A stretch of DNA of 19,109 bases, from NCBI GenBank assembly GCA_023131555.1, contig JAGLZJ010000004.1:1-19109 (forward strand). The letters run 5' to 3'. The stretch comes from Candidatus Bathyarchaeota archaeon (GTDB lineage: Archaea > Thermoproteota > Bathyarchaeia > Bathyarchaeales > SOJC01). The notes under the pieces were generated by a model. The model saw only the letters and a list, made by a program, of their open reading frames with translations. It was not told the DNA's origin and searched no databases. The position numbers and the translations under genes are program-made. Shown here piece after piece: positions 7,520 to 15,597 of the stretch. Numbering within the stretch: position 1 is the first letter of the stretch; the number at the start of each line of letters is the position of its first letter.

Positions 7520-8206
7520 ATGGGAGATGGATACACCGTTGCCCGAATAACCCGCAACGGTGAAAAATTTGAAATCTTAGTCAAACCTGAACCCGCACTC
7601 GACTTCACGATGGGAAGAGCCGTGCCATTATCTAAAATTCTTGTAGCAGAAACCGTCTATACTGACGCAAATAAGGGAACTAAAGCTGCCGAAGACAAAC
7701 TAAAGACTGCTTTCAGCACATTGAACACCACTGAAATAGCGGAGATAATCCTTAGAAAAGGAACGTTACAGCTCACAAGTAACCAAAGAAGAAAACTAAC
7801 CGAAGAAAAGAGAAAGCAGATAATTGCCTTTATAACCCGCCAAGCGGTTGACCCCAAGACCAACCTTCCTCATCCACCGCTTCGAATCGAGAAAGCTATG
7901 GAGGAAGTCAAGTACTCTATCGACCCCTTTAAAAGCACGGAGGAACAAGCAAAAGAGATAATTAAATTGCTACGCCCCGTTCTACCAATCAAAATGGAAC
8001 AGATTAAAGTCGAGATATGGATCTCAACTGAATACGCCGCTAAAGCCTATGGAACAATCAAGGGCTATGGCACAATTAAGAGGGAAGAGTGGCGCCCAGA
8101 CGGATCATGGAGATCCACAGTGGAGATGCCTGCAGGGCTCTACGGACCATTTCTAGACAAAATCGGCAACCTCACGAAAGGAAGTGCTGAAGTCAAGATC
8201 ATATAG
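7520..8206 (+). CDS. sbds: Ribosome maturation protein SBDS (Sdo1)
   Basis: Archaeal orthologue of the Shwachman-Bodian-Diamond protein, which in eukaryotes helps release the anti-association factor from the large ribosomal subunit. The 228-aa length and three-domain layout fit. The N-terminal domain (about 1-85) has E-I-L-V-K-P and the hallmark D-A-N-K-G-T-K-A-A-E-D-K-L segment (49-61). The middle domain carries R-R-K-L-T-E-E-K-R-K-Q-I and N-L-P-H-P-P-L-R-I. The C-terminal domain (about 160-228) is ferredoxin-like. It sits between psmA and rrp4 as in the conserved archaeal exosome superoperon. The final G of its TAG stop overlaps the GTG start of rrp4. Confidence 0.96.
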   Translation: MGDGYTVARITRNGEKFEILVKPEPALDFTMGRAVPLSKILVAETVYTDANKGTKAAEDKLKTAFSTLNTTEIAEIILRKGTLQLTSNQRRKLTEEKRKQIIAFITRQAVDPKTNLPHPPLRIEKAMEEVKYSIDPFKSTEEQAKEIIKLLRPVLPIKMEQIKVEIWISTEYAAKAYGTIKGYGTIKREEWRPDGSWRSTVEMPAGLYGPFLDKIGNLTKGSAEVKII

Positions 8207-8910
8207 TGGATTTGAAGAAAATGCCAACCTTTTTCGAAAGACGACAACTAGTTGCCCCCGGTGACCTGCTAGCTGAAGGCAACTATTTTGCAGGCGAAAA
8301 CACATTCAAAAACGAAGAAAAAGTGTACTCAACCAGCATTGGACTAGTTGAATTTCAGGAACGAAGAGTCTTCGTGGTTGCCTTAAAAGCTTTCTACGTA
8401 CCAAGGGTGGAAGACATCGTAATTGGCGGAGTAATCGATGTGACAATCGGCGGATGGATCGTGGACATAAACTCCCCCTACCCAGCCCTCTTACGGGCCT
8501 CAGACGTCATGGAAAGATCCTATCGCCCCCAAAGGAACAATCTGACATCTATTTTCGATATAGGCGATATCTTAATAGCAAAGATTGTGTCCTATGACAG
8601 AACCCGAGACCCTTTACTAACAGTCAGAGAGTCCGATCTGGGAAAGGTAACTCGTGGACAGATAGTGGAGATAGTTCCTTCGAAGATTCCACGATTAATT
8701 GGGAAGAAAGGATCAATGATAACTACAATAAAGAGTGAAACAGGATGCCATATTGTAATAGGCCAGAACGGAAGAGTGCTTGTGAGCGGCAAAACCGTAG
8801 AAAATGAGCAACTCGCTATCATGGCCATCCAGAAGGTTGAGGAAGAATCGCACACAAGCGGCCTGACAAATCGTGTAGCTGAATTACTTAAAGAAAGGAG
8901 CGGACGATAA
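8206..8910 (+). CDS. rrp4: Exosome complex RNA-binding protein Rrp4
   Basis: Rrp4 is a cap subunit that feeds RNA into the archaeal exosome. The 234-aa protein has the N-terminal V-A-P-G-D-L-L-A-E-G (16-25), an S1 domain (about 66-140) and a KH domain (about 155-210) with I-G-K-K-G (165-169) as the RNA-binding loop. The GTG start at 8206 overlaps the SBDS stop by one base, and ATG at 8221 is a possible shorter start that would lose five residues. Four bases separate it from rrp41. Order and spacing indicate one transcript with the catalytic core genes. Confidence 0.95.
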   Translation: MDLKKMPTFFERRQLVAPGDLLAEGNYFAGENTFKNEEKVYSTSIGLVEFQERRVFVVALKAFYVPRVEDIVIGGVIDVTIGGWIVDINSPYPALLRASDVMERSYRPQRNNLTSIFDIGDILIAKIVSYDRTRDPLLTVRESDLGKVTRGQIVEIVPSKIPRLIGKKGSMITTIKSETGCHIVIGQNGRVLVSGKTVENEQLAIMAIQKVEEESHTSGLTNRVAELLKERSGR

Positions 8911-8914
8911 GAAA

Positions 8915-9646
8915 ATGTCAAATGAAACATTGATAAATAAAGATGGGCTTCGAATCGACGGCAGGAAATTACATGAGCTAAGACCGACAAAAATCGAAGT
9001 CGGTGTTCTGAGCAACGCAGACGGCTCAGCCTACATAGAACAAGGGAAAAACAAGATTCTAGCCGGCATCTATGGACCAAAAGAAGTACATCCAAAGCAC
9101 CTTGAACGCCCTGATCGCGCAATTCTTCGATGCCGCTATCATATGGCCCCATTTTCCGTAGATGAAAGGAAGTCTCCAGCACCATCCAGAAGGGAGATTG
9201 AAATCTCAAAAGTAATCCGAGAAGCTTTAGAACCAGCAGTCTTCCTCGAATACTACCCAAGGACTGCGATAGATCTATTTATAGAAGTTCTACAGGCGCA
9301 CGGAGGGACAAGATGTGCAAGCCTAACTGTGGCTTCACTAGCTTTAGCCGACGGAGGAATTCCAATGCGGGATCTAACAGCGGCCTGCGCCTCAGGAAAA
9401 GTAGATGGAAAGCTTGTACTGGATTTGAACGACATTGAAGACAAGAAGGGCGAAGCAGACGTTCCGCTCGCATACATGCCCAACCTAGATGTCATAACCC
9501 TTCTTCAAATGGATGGCCAGCTGACAATAGAGGAATTCACGGAGGCCATCAATCTTTCCCTAGAAGGCTGTAAACAACTCCATGTTTTACAGAAGGAAGC
9601 TCTAAAGTCCAAGTATATCTCAGTGAGAGAGGGAGTGAAAGAGTAA
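8915..9646 (+). CDS. rrp41: Exosome complex exonuclease Rrp41 (catalytic subunit)
   Basis: Rrp41 is the RNase PH-fold subunit that degrades RNA from the 3' end with phosphate; it forms a hexameric ring with Rrp42. The 243-aa protein has the R-I-D-G-R opening (13-17), Q-A-H-G-G-T-R-C-A-S (127-136) and E-D-K-K-G-E-A-D (175-182). D182 matches in position and context the catalytic aspartate of archaeal Rrp41, so the subunit should be active. It ends in TAA sharing one base with the ATG of rrp42, a tight coupling that suits 1:1 assembly. Confidence 0.97.
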   Translation: MSNETLINKDGLRIDGRKLHELRPTKIEVGVLSNADGSAYIEQGKNKILAGIYGPKEVHPKHLERPDRAILRCRYHMAPFSVDERKSPAPSRREIEISKVIREALEPAVFLEYYPRTAIDLFIEVLQAHGGTRCASLTVASLALADGGIPMRDLTAACASGKVDGKLVLDLNDIEDKKGEADVPLAYMPNLDVITLLQMDGQLTIEEFTEAINLSLEGCKQLHVLQKEALKSKYISVREGVKE

Positions 9647-10437
9647 TGTCAATGGTCACCCGCATTCAGCAACAGCAGATCGCGCAACTCATGAGCAAAG
9701 GCAAAAGAATCGATGGCAGAGGACTGGAAGATTATCGAGATATCAAAGTTGAGATGGGAGTGATTGAGAAGGCTGAGGGGTCAGCCCGCGTCTTTCTTGG
9801 AAGAACCGAAGTCTTAGTTGGCGTGAAGATTGAAGTCGGCAGACCATTCCCAGACACACCCGATGCAGGAGTTCTGACAGTTAACGTTGAACTAGTGCCT
9901 CTCGCATCTCCGCGGTTTGAACCGGGACCACCAAAAGAAGAAGCCATCGAATTGGCAAGAGTCGTTGACAGAGGAATAAGAGAATCAAAGGTAATAAAAA
10001 CGGAAGAGCTGTGTCTGATCAAGGGCAAGAAAGTGCTCATCGTGTTCGTTGATGTTTACGTCTTGAATCATGACGGAAACCTCATTGATGCCTCAGCAAT
10101 AGCAGCACTAGCAGCTCTGATGAACACAAAGGTAGCAAATTATGAAGTTAGTGAAGAAGAAATCCAAGTGAAACCAGGCTACAATCAGCTACCGATTCAG
10201 AACTATCCCATCGCAGTAACATTCGCAAAGATCAATGATAAACTTGTAGTTGATCCTGGACTGAAGGAAGAGCAGGCGATGGACACCAGGATAACGATCA
10301 CCATTGAGAAAGAGGGAAAAATCTGTGCCATCCAGAAAGCAGGAGGAGGTCTGCTCACTACAGATCAGATTGTGGAGGCTGCGAAACTGGCGAAAAAGAA
10401 GGCGACAGAGATACGAAAATTAGTGGTTAAAGAGTGA
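9646..10437 (+). CDS. rrp42: Exosome complex protein Rrp42 (non-catalytic subunit)
   Basis: Rrp42 is the structural RNase PH-like partner of Rrp41. The 263-aa protein shows K-R-I-D-G-R-G-L-E-D-Y-R (residues about 19-30), then E-K-A-E-G-S-A-R-V-F-L-G and V-E-L-V-P-L-A-S-P-R-F-E-P-G-P, typical of Rrp42. It lacks the E-D-x-x-G-x-A-D catalytic element seen in Rrp41. Its ATG shares the last A of the rrp41 stop, and its TGA shares the A of the eL43 ATG, so it is overlapped at both ends. Confidence 0.96.
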   Translation: MSMVTRIQQQQIAQLMSKGKRIDGRGLEDYRDIKVEMGVIEKAEGSARVFLGRTEVLVGVKIEVGRPFPDTPDAGVLTVNVELVPLASPRFEPGPPKEEAIELARVVDRGIRESKVIKTEELCLIKGKKVLIVFVDVYVLNHDGNLIDASAIAALAALMNTKVANYEVSEEEIQVKPGYNQLPIQNYPIAVTFAKINDKLVVDPGLKEEQAMDTRITITIEKEGKICAIQKAGGGLLTTDQIVEAAKLAKKKATEIRKLVVKE

Positions 10438-10697
10438 TGGGGAAAACAAAAAAGATCGGATTAGGCGGAGGCTTGAGCGTACGATACGGAGCAACTCTGA
10501 GGAAGAGATACGTCGATGTCGTTTCGGAAGCAAGGAGACTTCACAGATGCCCTCAATGCAATTCACTCACGGTCTCACGTAAAAGTGTTGGAGTCTGGAT
10601 CTGCAGGAAGTGTAGTTTTACCTTTGCAGGAGGAGCTTACACACCTGTGACGAAACTGGGGACGACAGCAAGACGTACAGCGAGAGGAATCTCATAG
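10437..10697 (+). CDS. rpl37ae: Large ribosomal subunit protein eL43 (L37Ae)
   Basis: A small zinc-ribbon ribosomal protein of 86 aa. It starts M-G-K-T-K-K-I-G-L-G-G, with R-Y-G-A-T-L-R-K-R next, as in archaeal L37Ae. Zinc ligands are C38, C41, C56 and C59 (C-P-Q-C and C-R-K-C), followed by F-A-G-G-A-Y. ATG at 10437 is chosen over the GTG one codon earlier because it gives the family N-terminus and overlaps the rrp42 stop by one base. It is the last gene of the operon; 22 bp separate it from a convergent gene, so no rpb12 or prefoldin gene follows as in some archaea. Confidence 0.95.
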   Translation: MGKTKKIGLGGGLSVRYGATLRKRYVDVVSEARRLHRCPQCNSLTVSRKSVGVWICRKCSFTFAGGAYTPVTKLGTTARRTARGIS

Positions 10698-10719
10698 AGC
10701 TCTATATGTACTACGTCTA

Positions 10720-10962
10720 CTAAGTCCGTCCTTTCTCCCGCTCTACGAGTTCTACACGTCTTTTTCCCCTAGTCAGAGCGGTAACCCGGATTAATCCCTG
10801 CACTTCTAAGCGAAGGAGCTCCGTGTTTAGAGCAGCGAACCCAATCTCCTGAGATTCTTTGACCATGTTATACAGATCCGCATCAGTCATTGCCCCTTTG
10901 CGCTGAAGAATCTCTAGAAGGGATGTTCTCAGTGGATGAGGTCGCCAAGTTTTTGTGACCAC
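10720..10962 (-). CDS. Small winged-helix protein, function unknown
   Basis: An 80-aa protein that I do not recognise as a named family. The sequence predicts a compact winged helix: L-R-T-S-L-L-E-I-L-Q-R-K-G (helix 1), M-T-D-A-D-L-Y-N-M-V (helix 2), A-A-L-N-T-E-L-L-R-L-E-V-Q-G-L-I (recognition helix), then a short basic wing R-V-T-A-L-T-R-G-K-R-R-V-E-L. It starts at GTG 10962, one base after the Cdc48 stop, so it is almost certainly translated from the same message. Possible roles are a DNA-binding regulator or a protein-binding adaptor for Cdc48; the sequence does not decide. It is convergent with eL43. Confidence 0.8.
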   Translation of the reverse strand: MVTKTWRPHPLRTSLLEILQRKGAMTDADLYNMVKESQEIGFAALNTELLRLEVQGLIRVTALTRGKRRVELVEREKGRT

Positions 10963-10963
10963 T

Positions 10964-13135
10964 TCATGCCACCGGAGTTGCGGGCTTCTTGAATTTTCTT
11001 GCCTGCGTTAGGAAGCTTTTGTACCATGTTTCCATATCAGGGGTCACTGTTGGACCGATCTTCTTTGCGGCTTCTCGGAAGTCAGTGGCGTCTACAATTT
11101 CTGATTTGATGTCTCTTCTCAGTGCGTTCAATGCAGCTTCGCGGCACAGTGCTTGAATATCTGCACCACTGTAGCCTTTCAGCGTTTTCGCCAGTTGCTC
11201 TACGGAAACGTCTTCTGTCAAGGGCATTTTTTCTGTGTAGAGTTTGAAGATCTCAACGCGGGCTTTTTCGCCAGGTTCTGGAACGTATATTAGTCTGTCG
11301 AAGCGTCCTGGTCGGAGCACGGCACGATCTATTAAGTCCGGTCGGTTTGTTGCCGCAACGATCACAACGTCTTCCAGGGCGATGACGCCGTCCATTTCTG
11401 TCAAAAGCTGACTGATCACGCGCTCGTTTACCCCGCTGTTCGAGTATCCAAGACCTCTTCTAGGTACAAGGGAATCGAACTCGTCGAAGAATACTACTGT
11501 GGGTGCAGCCATCCTTGCCTTCCGGAAGACCTCCCTAATAGCCTTCTCGGATTCCCCCACCCATTTGCTGAAGACTTCAGGGCCCTTTATGGTGATGAAG
11601 TTTGCTTCGCTTTCTGTTGCCACCGCACATGCAAGCATAGTCTTACCACAGCCGGGTGGCCCATAAAGGAGAATCCCCTTCGGAGGTTTTATCCCTAGTC
11701 TGGTGAACACGTCGGGGTTCTTGATCGGCCAATCGACTGCCTCAATCAGCTCCTGTTTTGCCTTGTCCAATCCGCCTATGTCGCTCCATTTGACAGTGGG
11801 GGTCTCAATGTATACTTCTCGCATGGCCGTAGGAGTGATTTCCTTGAATGCATTGAGGAAGTCTTCCATCCGTACGTCCATCATTTCCAGAACTTTCGGT
11901 GGGATATGCTCTTCTTCTAAGCTTATCTCAGGTAGATATCGCCGAAGTGATTTCATCGCAGTTTCTCTACACAAGGCTTGAAGATCTGCACCTGTGTATC
12001 CATGGGTTGTAGCCGTCAGTTTCTTCAAGTCAACGTCTTCTGCTAAAGGCATACCACGTGTATGAATCTGAAGAGTTTCATGGCGTGCTTGTTTATCAGG
12101 AACTCCAATCTCGATCTCTCGATCAAAGCGACCTGGTCTTCGAAGTGCTGGGTCAAGGGCGCCCTCTCGATTTGTTGCCCCTATTACTATAACATTTCCT
12201 CTTCCACTCAAACCATCCATGAGAGCCAGCAGTTGGGCAACAACTCTTCGTTCAACCTCACCTGTGACTTCCTCTCTCTTCGGCGCGATTGCATCAAGTT
12301 CATCAATGAAGATAATGCTTGGAGAGTTTTGTTGGGCTTGTTGAAATATCTCTCTCAGCCTAGCTTCAGATTCTCCATAAAATTTACTCATGATCTCTGG
12401 ACCGTTTATTGAGAAGAAGTTGGCTTCTGACTCATTGGCCACTGCCCTTGCGAGAAGAGTCTTTCCGCAACCAGGAGGACCGTGAAGAAGAACTCCCTTC
12501 GGGGGCTCGATTCCTAAGCGTTGGAAAAGCTCAGGATGACGAAGAGGCAGTTCCACCATTTCTCTTACTCTTTGCATCTCTTCGTGGAGACCACCAATGT
12601 CTTCGTAGGTAGTGCGTGGCATTCCTCGAACCTCTGGAGCGGGTTCGTTAAGGATCTGAAGGTGTGTGTCTTTGACAATGCGAACTATACCATGGGGGCG
12701 ACTTTTTGTTACCGTGAAGGGGATAGCGTGACCGAGCATCATAACAAGTGTCGTGTCTCCTTCGACAAAAGTACGTTCCATGAGGCGGTTCTTCACGAAA
12801 TTCATGAAGTCCTCGTCGACGTTAAGGCGCATGTCAACTGGCGCTAGAACCACGTTTGAAGCGGTTTTCACAGTAGCCGGCTTCAACACAACATATTCGT
12901 TAATGGCTACACGGGCGTTCTTTCTGGTGAAACCATCTATGCGTATTAGTCCTTGGTTCTGATCCTCACTGTAGGCTGGCCATGCGATAGCACTAGTAGT
13001 CCGTTTTCCCGCGATTTCTATGACATCTCCAGCACTTATGCTCAGCTTCTGCATGGTTGCTTGATCTAACCGAGCAATGCCACGTCCTACATCCCTCTGC
13101 TTTGCATCTCCAGCTCTGAGCTGAATCTCGTCCAT
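10964..13135 (-). CDS. cdc48: Cdc48/VAT-type AAA+ ATPase
   Basis: A 723-aa double-ring AAA+ unfoldase, the archaeal counterpart of p97, which extracts and unfolds proteins for the proteasome. The N domain (about 1-175) has the double-psi barrel. D1 has Walker A GPPGCGKT at 219-226, Walker B IIFIDELD at 274-281 and R-R-P-G-R-F-D-R at 332-339. D2 has GPPGCGKT at 492-499, VVFFDEFD at 547-554 and R-P-G-R-F-D-R at 608-614. Both rings look active. The D1 pore loop contains K-F-Y-G-E (251-255) and D2 has K-W-V-G-E (524-528), so both carry aromatic residues as in archaeal VAT. The C-terminus (K-P-A-T-P-V-A) has no HbYX proteasome-docking motif. It has its own promoter and is coupled to the small winged-helix gene. 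Confidence 0.97.
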   Translation of the reverse strand: MDEIQLRAGDAKQRDVGRGIARLDQATMQKLSISAGDVIEIAGKRTTSAIAWPAYSEDQNQGLIRIDGFTRKNARVAINEYVVLKPATVKTASNVVLAPVDMRLNVDEDFMNFVKNRLMERTFVEGDTTLVMMLGHAIPFTVTKSRPHGIVRIVKDTHLQILNEPAPEVRGMPRTTYEDIGGLHEEMQRVREMVELPLRHPELFQRLGIEPPKGVLLHGPPGCGKTLLARAVANESEANFFSINGPEIMSKFYGESEARLREIFQQAQQNSPSIIFIDELDAIAPKREEVTGEVERRVVAQLLALMDGLSGRGNVIVIGATNREGALDPALRRPGRFDREIEIGVPDKQARHETLQIHTRGMPLAEDVDLKKLTATTHGYTGADLQALCRETAMKSLRRYLPEISLEEEHIPPKVLEMMDVRMEDFLNAFKEITPTAMREVYIETPTVKWSDIGGLDKAKQELIEAVDWPIKNPDVFTRLGIKPPKGILLYGPPGCGKTMLACAVATESEANFITIKGPEVFSKWVGESEKAIREVFRKARMAAPTVVFFDEFDSLVPRRGLGYSNSGVNERVISQLLTEMDGVIALEDVVIVAATNRPDLIDRAVLRPGRFDRLIYVPEPGEKARVEIFKLYTEKMPLTEDVSVEQLAKTLKGYSGADIQALCREAALNALRRDIKSEIVDATDFREAAKKIGPTVTPDMETWYKSFLTQARKFKKPATPVA

Positions 13136-13200
13136 TACTACTCAACCTATTGTTATCTTAATTGAACTGAATCTTACGAAGTCGAGAAGACCCGTGTCAC

Positions 13201-13209
13201 TTATAAATG
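13201..13209 (-). promoter_or_regulatory. TATA box for the Cdc48 gene
   Basis: The minus strand reads CATTTATAA. The predicted transcript start is about 13178, leaving a leader of about 43 nt with GGTTGAG just before the ATG at 13135. It separates this unit from the aEF1B gene, which ends at 13233. Confidence 0.5.
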
Positions 13210-13232
13210 TTACAAACTGCGAGCGCCAGAAG

Positions 13233-13508
13233 TCAACTGACTCTTCTTACCATGAGTGTCTGTATTCGGCTGACTGAAGGTAGACCCTCTATACGTTGCT
13301 CCAATTCATCCAAGAGACCAGTCGCGTCCTCTGGCATCTTAATGTGTGCAATCATGGCGCTGAGTCCAAAGGCAATAGGTTCAGTCTGATAGTCCGCGAA
13401 GACCTCTACCTTTGTAGGGAGATTCTGACCTATTTGCTTAAGTAACTCATCAAAGTCAACGTCTACTTCTTTTGGCAGTATCTTATAGCTGATAACCACG
13501 TTCGCCAT
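13233..13508 (-). CDS. ef1b: Translation elongation factor aEF1B (EF-1 beta)
   Basis: The guanine-nucleotide exchange factor for archaeal EF-1A. The 91-aa protein starts M-A-N-V-V-I-S-Y-K-I-L-P-K and has V-D-F-D-E-L-L and E-V-F-A-D-Y-Q-T-E-P-I-A-F-G-L-S-A-M, then E-R-I-E-G-L-P-S-V-S near the end. These are typical of the ferredoxin-like aEF1B fold, whose usual size is about 90 aa. The ATG at 13508 is 2 nt after the zinc-ribbon stop; a longer reading from 13541 adds 11 residues that overlap that gene and is less likely. The pairing with the zinc-ribbon gene is common in archaea. Confidence 0.95.
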   Translation of the reverse strand: MANVVISYKILPKEVDVDFDELLKQIGQNLPTKVEVFADYQTEPIAFGLSAMIAHIKMPEDATGLLDELEQRIEGLPSVSRIQTLMVRRVS

Positions 13509-13510
13509 CT

Positions 13511-13711
13511 TTACGGCCCCCTGAACCCGCACTTCGGGCATTTATATTCGCGTCCAAACTGACGGCATTTCTGACATCTCCAAATAACGATCTCGCCACA
13601 GTTTGGGCAGTTACACCTCAACGATTCAGTTCCCGGAGGGATTGTGCGGTTACAGCTGGTACATATTGGCGTAGAGACATCGCCACTTTCTCTTGAAGAG
13701 GAGTTCATCAT
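13511..13711 (-). CDS. Zinc-ribbon RNA-binding protein, translation-associated (DUF1610 type)
   Basis: A 66-aa protein with four CxxC knuckles: C17/C20, C35/C38, C46/C49 and C58/C61, enough for two zinc sites. The segments C-P-N-C-G-E-I-V-I-W-R-C and Y-K-C-P-K-C-G-F are those of the archaeal zinc-ribbon family predicted to bind RNA in translation. Co-transcription with aEF1B supports such a role, though no exact function is known. ATG at 13711 is chosen: GGA lies 6 nt upstream, inside AAAGGA. ATG at 13708 and TTG at 13714 are alternatives. A TATA-like element at 13752-13760 gives a plausible start near 13730. Confidence 0.9.
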   Translation of the reverse strand: MMNSSSRESGDVSTPICTSCNRTIPPGTESLRCNCPNCGEIVIWRCQKCRQFGREYKCPKCGFRGP

Positions 13712-13751
13712 CAATTTTCCTTTGAAGTATTGGCTTGAATATCACATGGTA

Positions 13752-13760
13752 GCATATTAT
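13752..13760 (-). promoter_or_regulatory. Possible TATA box for the zinc-ribbon/aEF1B unit
   Basis: The minus strand reads ATAATATGC. A start near 13730 would leave a leader of about 19 nt that includes AAAGGA. The upstream gene ends at 13795 on the same strand, so read-through is also possible. Confidence 0.35.
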
Positions 13761-13794
13761 CTTTACGTCAGAAGCTCAAGCGTAGTTGATAACG

Positions 13795-14559
13795 TTATCC
13801 AATAAAACGGAGAATACTGCGCGGAGAGAATACTTTGAGTCTTACTTTAGGTAAGAGTGCTCCCAGTTTGGGAACCAAGCCTGCAGCATCTGTTCCAAGT
13901 TTACACGTGAGAACATGCTCCAGAAGAGTTATGGGCTTCACGTTTATCACATCACGATGTAACTTCTGTCTTCGGATTGCTCTCTGAAGATTTTTCTCCA
14001 GCGTTCCGAAGACTAGAAGACGATCAACACTGGACTTAATCCAGTCATTGTAAATCGATGTCTGTTTTTCAGTTAATTTCACTTCACATCGCTGTGTGTG
14101 CGAATTCGCAGCCACAATCCGAACTTCTAGGGGAAAATCCTCAACAAGCCCAAAAAGAGAAGTAATCCGCTTGAGAGCAAACTTTCTTCCATCTACTAAG
14201 CTTGTCTGCAGCCTCCGCAGAGGGATAAAGGCACTTATCATTTCTGACGGTCCCATACCAATGACAACAACAGTCTCTGTCTTGCTCGAAGCAGGCGATG
14301 TGACTTTGCCGTTGCAGATGGAGAATTGATGAAGTCCTGTCCAGTCGGTGATGGTTGGTGAGTAAACTCTCTCCTTCAAGAAGTTGGCTGCGACGGCCTC
14401 GTCTTCCCCAGTCACCTCAACTTTCACCCAGCCACCCTTCAAGATAGTGATGTTTCCGACTTCAACTTCAAGCCCTCTACAGATTTCGTTTAAGCATCCC
14501 CCGAATCTTCTTTTGGAGACCTGTCCATAGATTCTTTGAAGAAAGACGACTTCAATCAT
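13795..14559 (-). CDS. DUF2110-like archaeal protein
   Basis: A 254-aa protein of unknown function. I place it tentatively with the archaeal DUF2110 family from its overall composition and its position downstream of TFE. Visible features are a G-G-C-L-N-E-I near 20-26, a hydrophobic V-V-V-I-G-M-G-P-S-E-M-I-S-A-F-I-P-L (about 97-114) and a basic C-terminal half containing R-A-I-R-R-Q-K-L-H-R-D-V-I. There is no zinc motif, signal peptide or transmembrane helix. Repeated alpha/beta patches and many basic residues would suit nucleic-acid binding, which is inference only. Its ATG overlaps the TGA of the HD gene (ATGA), so the two are translationally coupled. Confidence 0.75.
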   Translation of the reverse strand: MIEVVFLQRIYGQVSKRRFGGCLNEICRGLEVEVGNITILKGGWVKVEVTGEDEAVAANFLKERVYSPTITDWTGLHQFSICNGKVTSPASSKTETVVVIGMGPSEMISAFIPLRRLQTSLVDGRKFALKRITSLFGLVEDFPLEVRIVAANSHTQRCEVKLTEKQTSIYNDWIKSSVDRLLVFGTLEKNLQRAIRRQKLHRDVINVKPITLLEHVLTCKLGTDAAGLVPKLGALLPKVRLKVFSPRSILRFIG

Positions 14560-15101
14560 CTAGAAGACCCTTCTGACGTGGAAGCGCAGAGAATGTCCTT
14601 GTGCATGCACAATAGGAGTCTGACTGAACCTTCGGACGTCGTTCTATCCTGAATGAACCGTTCTAGGGCAACAGCAAAGGTCACACGCCTGGAACCAGCG
14701 ATTAGCTTATCGGCGTATGCAACAATCTTCTCCTCAAGGGTATCCGGAACGTAGTCTTTTACAGGCCAACCGAGTTTCTCAGCCTCCTCCGAGGTTATTC
14801 CGCTGCCAACATGGCGCTCTATGATGGAGACGACTGAAGGAGACAGGTTCAGTTCTTCTGCGAGGTAGGCGCCGAGTAACCCGTGGTCCACTATGTGTGT
14901 TCTGGCTCGTCCGATATCATGTAGCAGAGCTCCGATTCGCACAAGTCGAACATCAACTTTCTTACTCTTTCGATCGCATGCTTCAGCTATTTCTACTGCA
15001 AGGTCTGCAACTGCTTTGCAGTGATTTACAACATCCTGTGCGCAGCCAGCTTGGTTTAAAAGCTTCAGAGCTTCCCGCTCAGAGGGCAGCTGACTCTTCA
15101 C
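14556..15101 (-). CDS. HD-domain protein (TIGR00295-like phosphohydrolase)
   Basis: A 181-aa HD-superfamily metal-dependent phosphohydrolase. Ligands in order are H27 (N-H-C-K-A-V-A), H61-D62 (L-L-H-D-I-G-R) and D131 (A-Y-A-D-K-L), with H73 and H97 as possible further ligands. This spacing and length match the archaeal TIGR00295 family; its substrate is not known. GTG at 15101 is chosen because GGAAGG lies 6 nt upstream. The 5' end therefore overlaps the TFE coding sequence by 23 nt, in another frame. The 3' end overlaps DUF2110 by 4 nt. Confidence 0.9.
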   Translation of the reverse strand: MKSQLPSEREALKLLNQAGCAQDVVNHCKAVADLAVEIAEACDRKSKKVDVRLVRIGALLHDIGRARTHIVDHGLLGAYLAEELNLSPSVVSIIERHVGSGITSEEAEKLGWPVKDYVPDTLEEKIVAYADKLIAGSRRVTFAVALERFIQDRTTSEGSVRLLLCMHKDILCASTSEGSSR

Positions 15102-15597
15102 CCAATTCCTTCCTTAATTGGGTTACTTTTTCTGATAGAACCTCGACGACCTCTCTATTGTCGAAGTGGTTCATTGGCTTGTCACAGGTAGGGCATTTGA
15201 AGAGAGTCTCTACCGCTTCTTCAAAGGGAGTTCTTTTACATCCTGGTGTTCCGCAGTAGTAAAAGTCATGGTTGTTTTCGTAGCTGAGGCGTGTATTCAA
15301 CTTGCCCAAAACATTCCTCTTTTGACCCAAGATGAAACCTTCAACTTGGTCAGGCTGAAGCTTCCAATGAAATATGAACCAACCGGTTTCTTGATCCCTT
15401 GACCGCCTTAATGAGACTATGGAATGATCGTAAAGCTTGTACAGGATCTTTCGGACGAAGTTGAGTCGGATTCCCGTCTCATTTGCTATCTGATCATCCG
15501 TTATCTCACCAGCATCTTTCAGGGTAAGGATAATCTCGACCGCGTCTTCTTCGCCCAATGTTTCTGCGACTTTAACTAATGTTTCGTCGTTTACCAT
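15079..15597 (-). CDS. tfe: Transcription initiation factor TFE-alpha
   Basis: TFE is the archaeal counterpart of TFIIE-alpha; it assists DNA opening at promoters with RNA polymerase, TBP and TFB. The 172-aa protein has an N-terminal winged helix (about 1-85), with E-I-T-D-D-Q-I-A-N-E-T-G and G-W-F-I-F-H-W (72-78). A zinc ribbon follows with C115, C120, C135 and C138. The last 20 residues look helical. ATG at 15597 is chosen: it gives M-V-N as in the Sulfolobus protein, and a TATA box at 15622-15629 puts the transcript start about there, so the message may be leaderless. GTG at 15603 would then lie upstream of the transcript start. Confidence 0.95.
   Translation of the reverse strand: MVNDETLVKVAETLGEEDAVEIILTLKDAGEITDDQIANETGIRLNFVRKILYKLYDHSIVSLRRSRDQETGWFIFHWKLQPDQVEGFILGQKRNVLGKLNTRLSYENNHDFYYCGTPGCKRTPFEEAVETLFKCPTCDKPMNHFDNREVVEVLSEKVTQLRKELGEESAAL

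Noticed and set aside
8592..9260. 222-codon minus-strand open frame across rrp4 and rrp41
   Set aside because: It is a shadow of two well-supported plus-strand genes, with biased leucine/serine/arginine composition and no recognisable motif.
11703..12962. Several plus-strand open frames opposite the Cdc48 gene
   Set aside because: All lie antisense to an intact AAA+ gene with both Walker motifs; none shows a domain or ribosome site.
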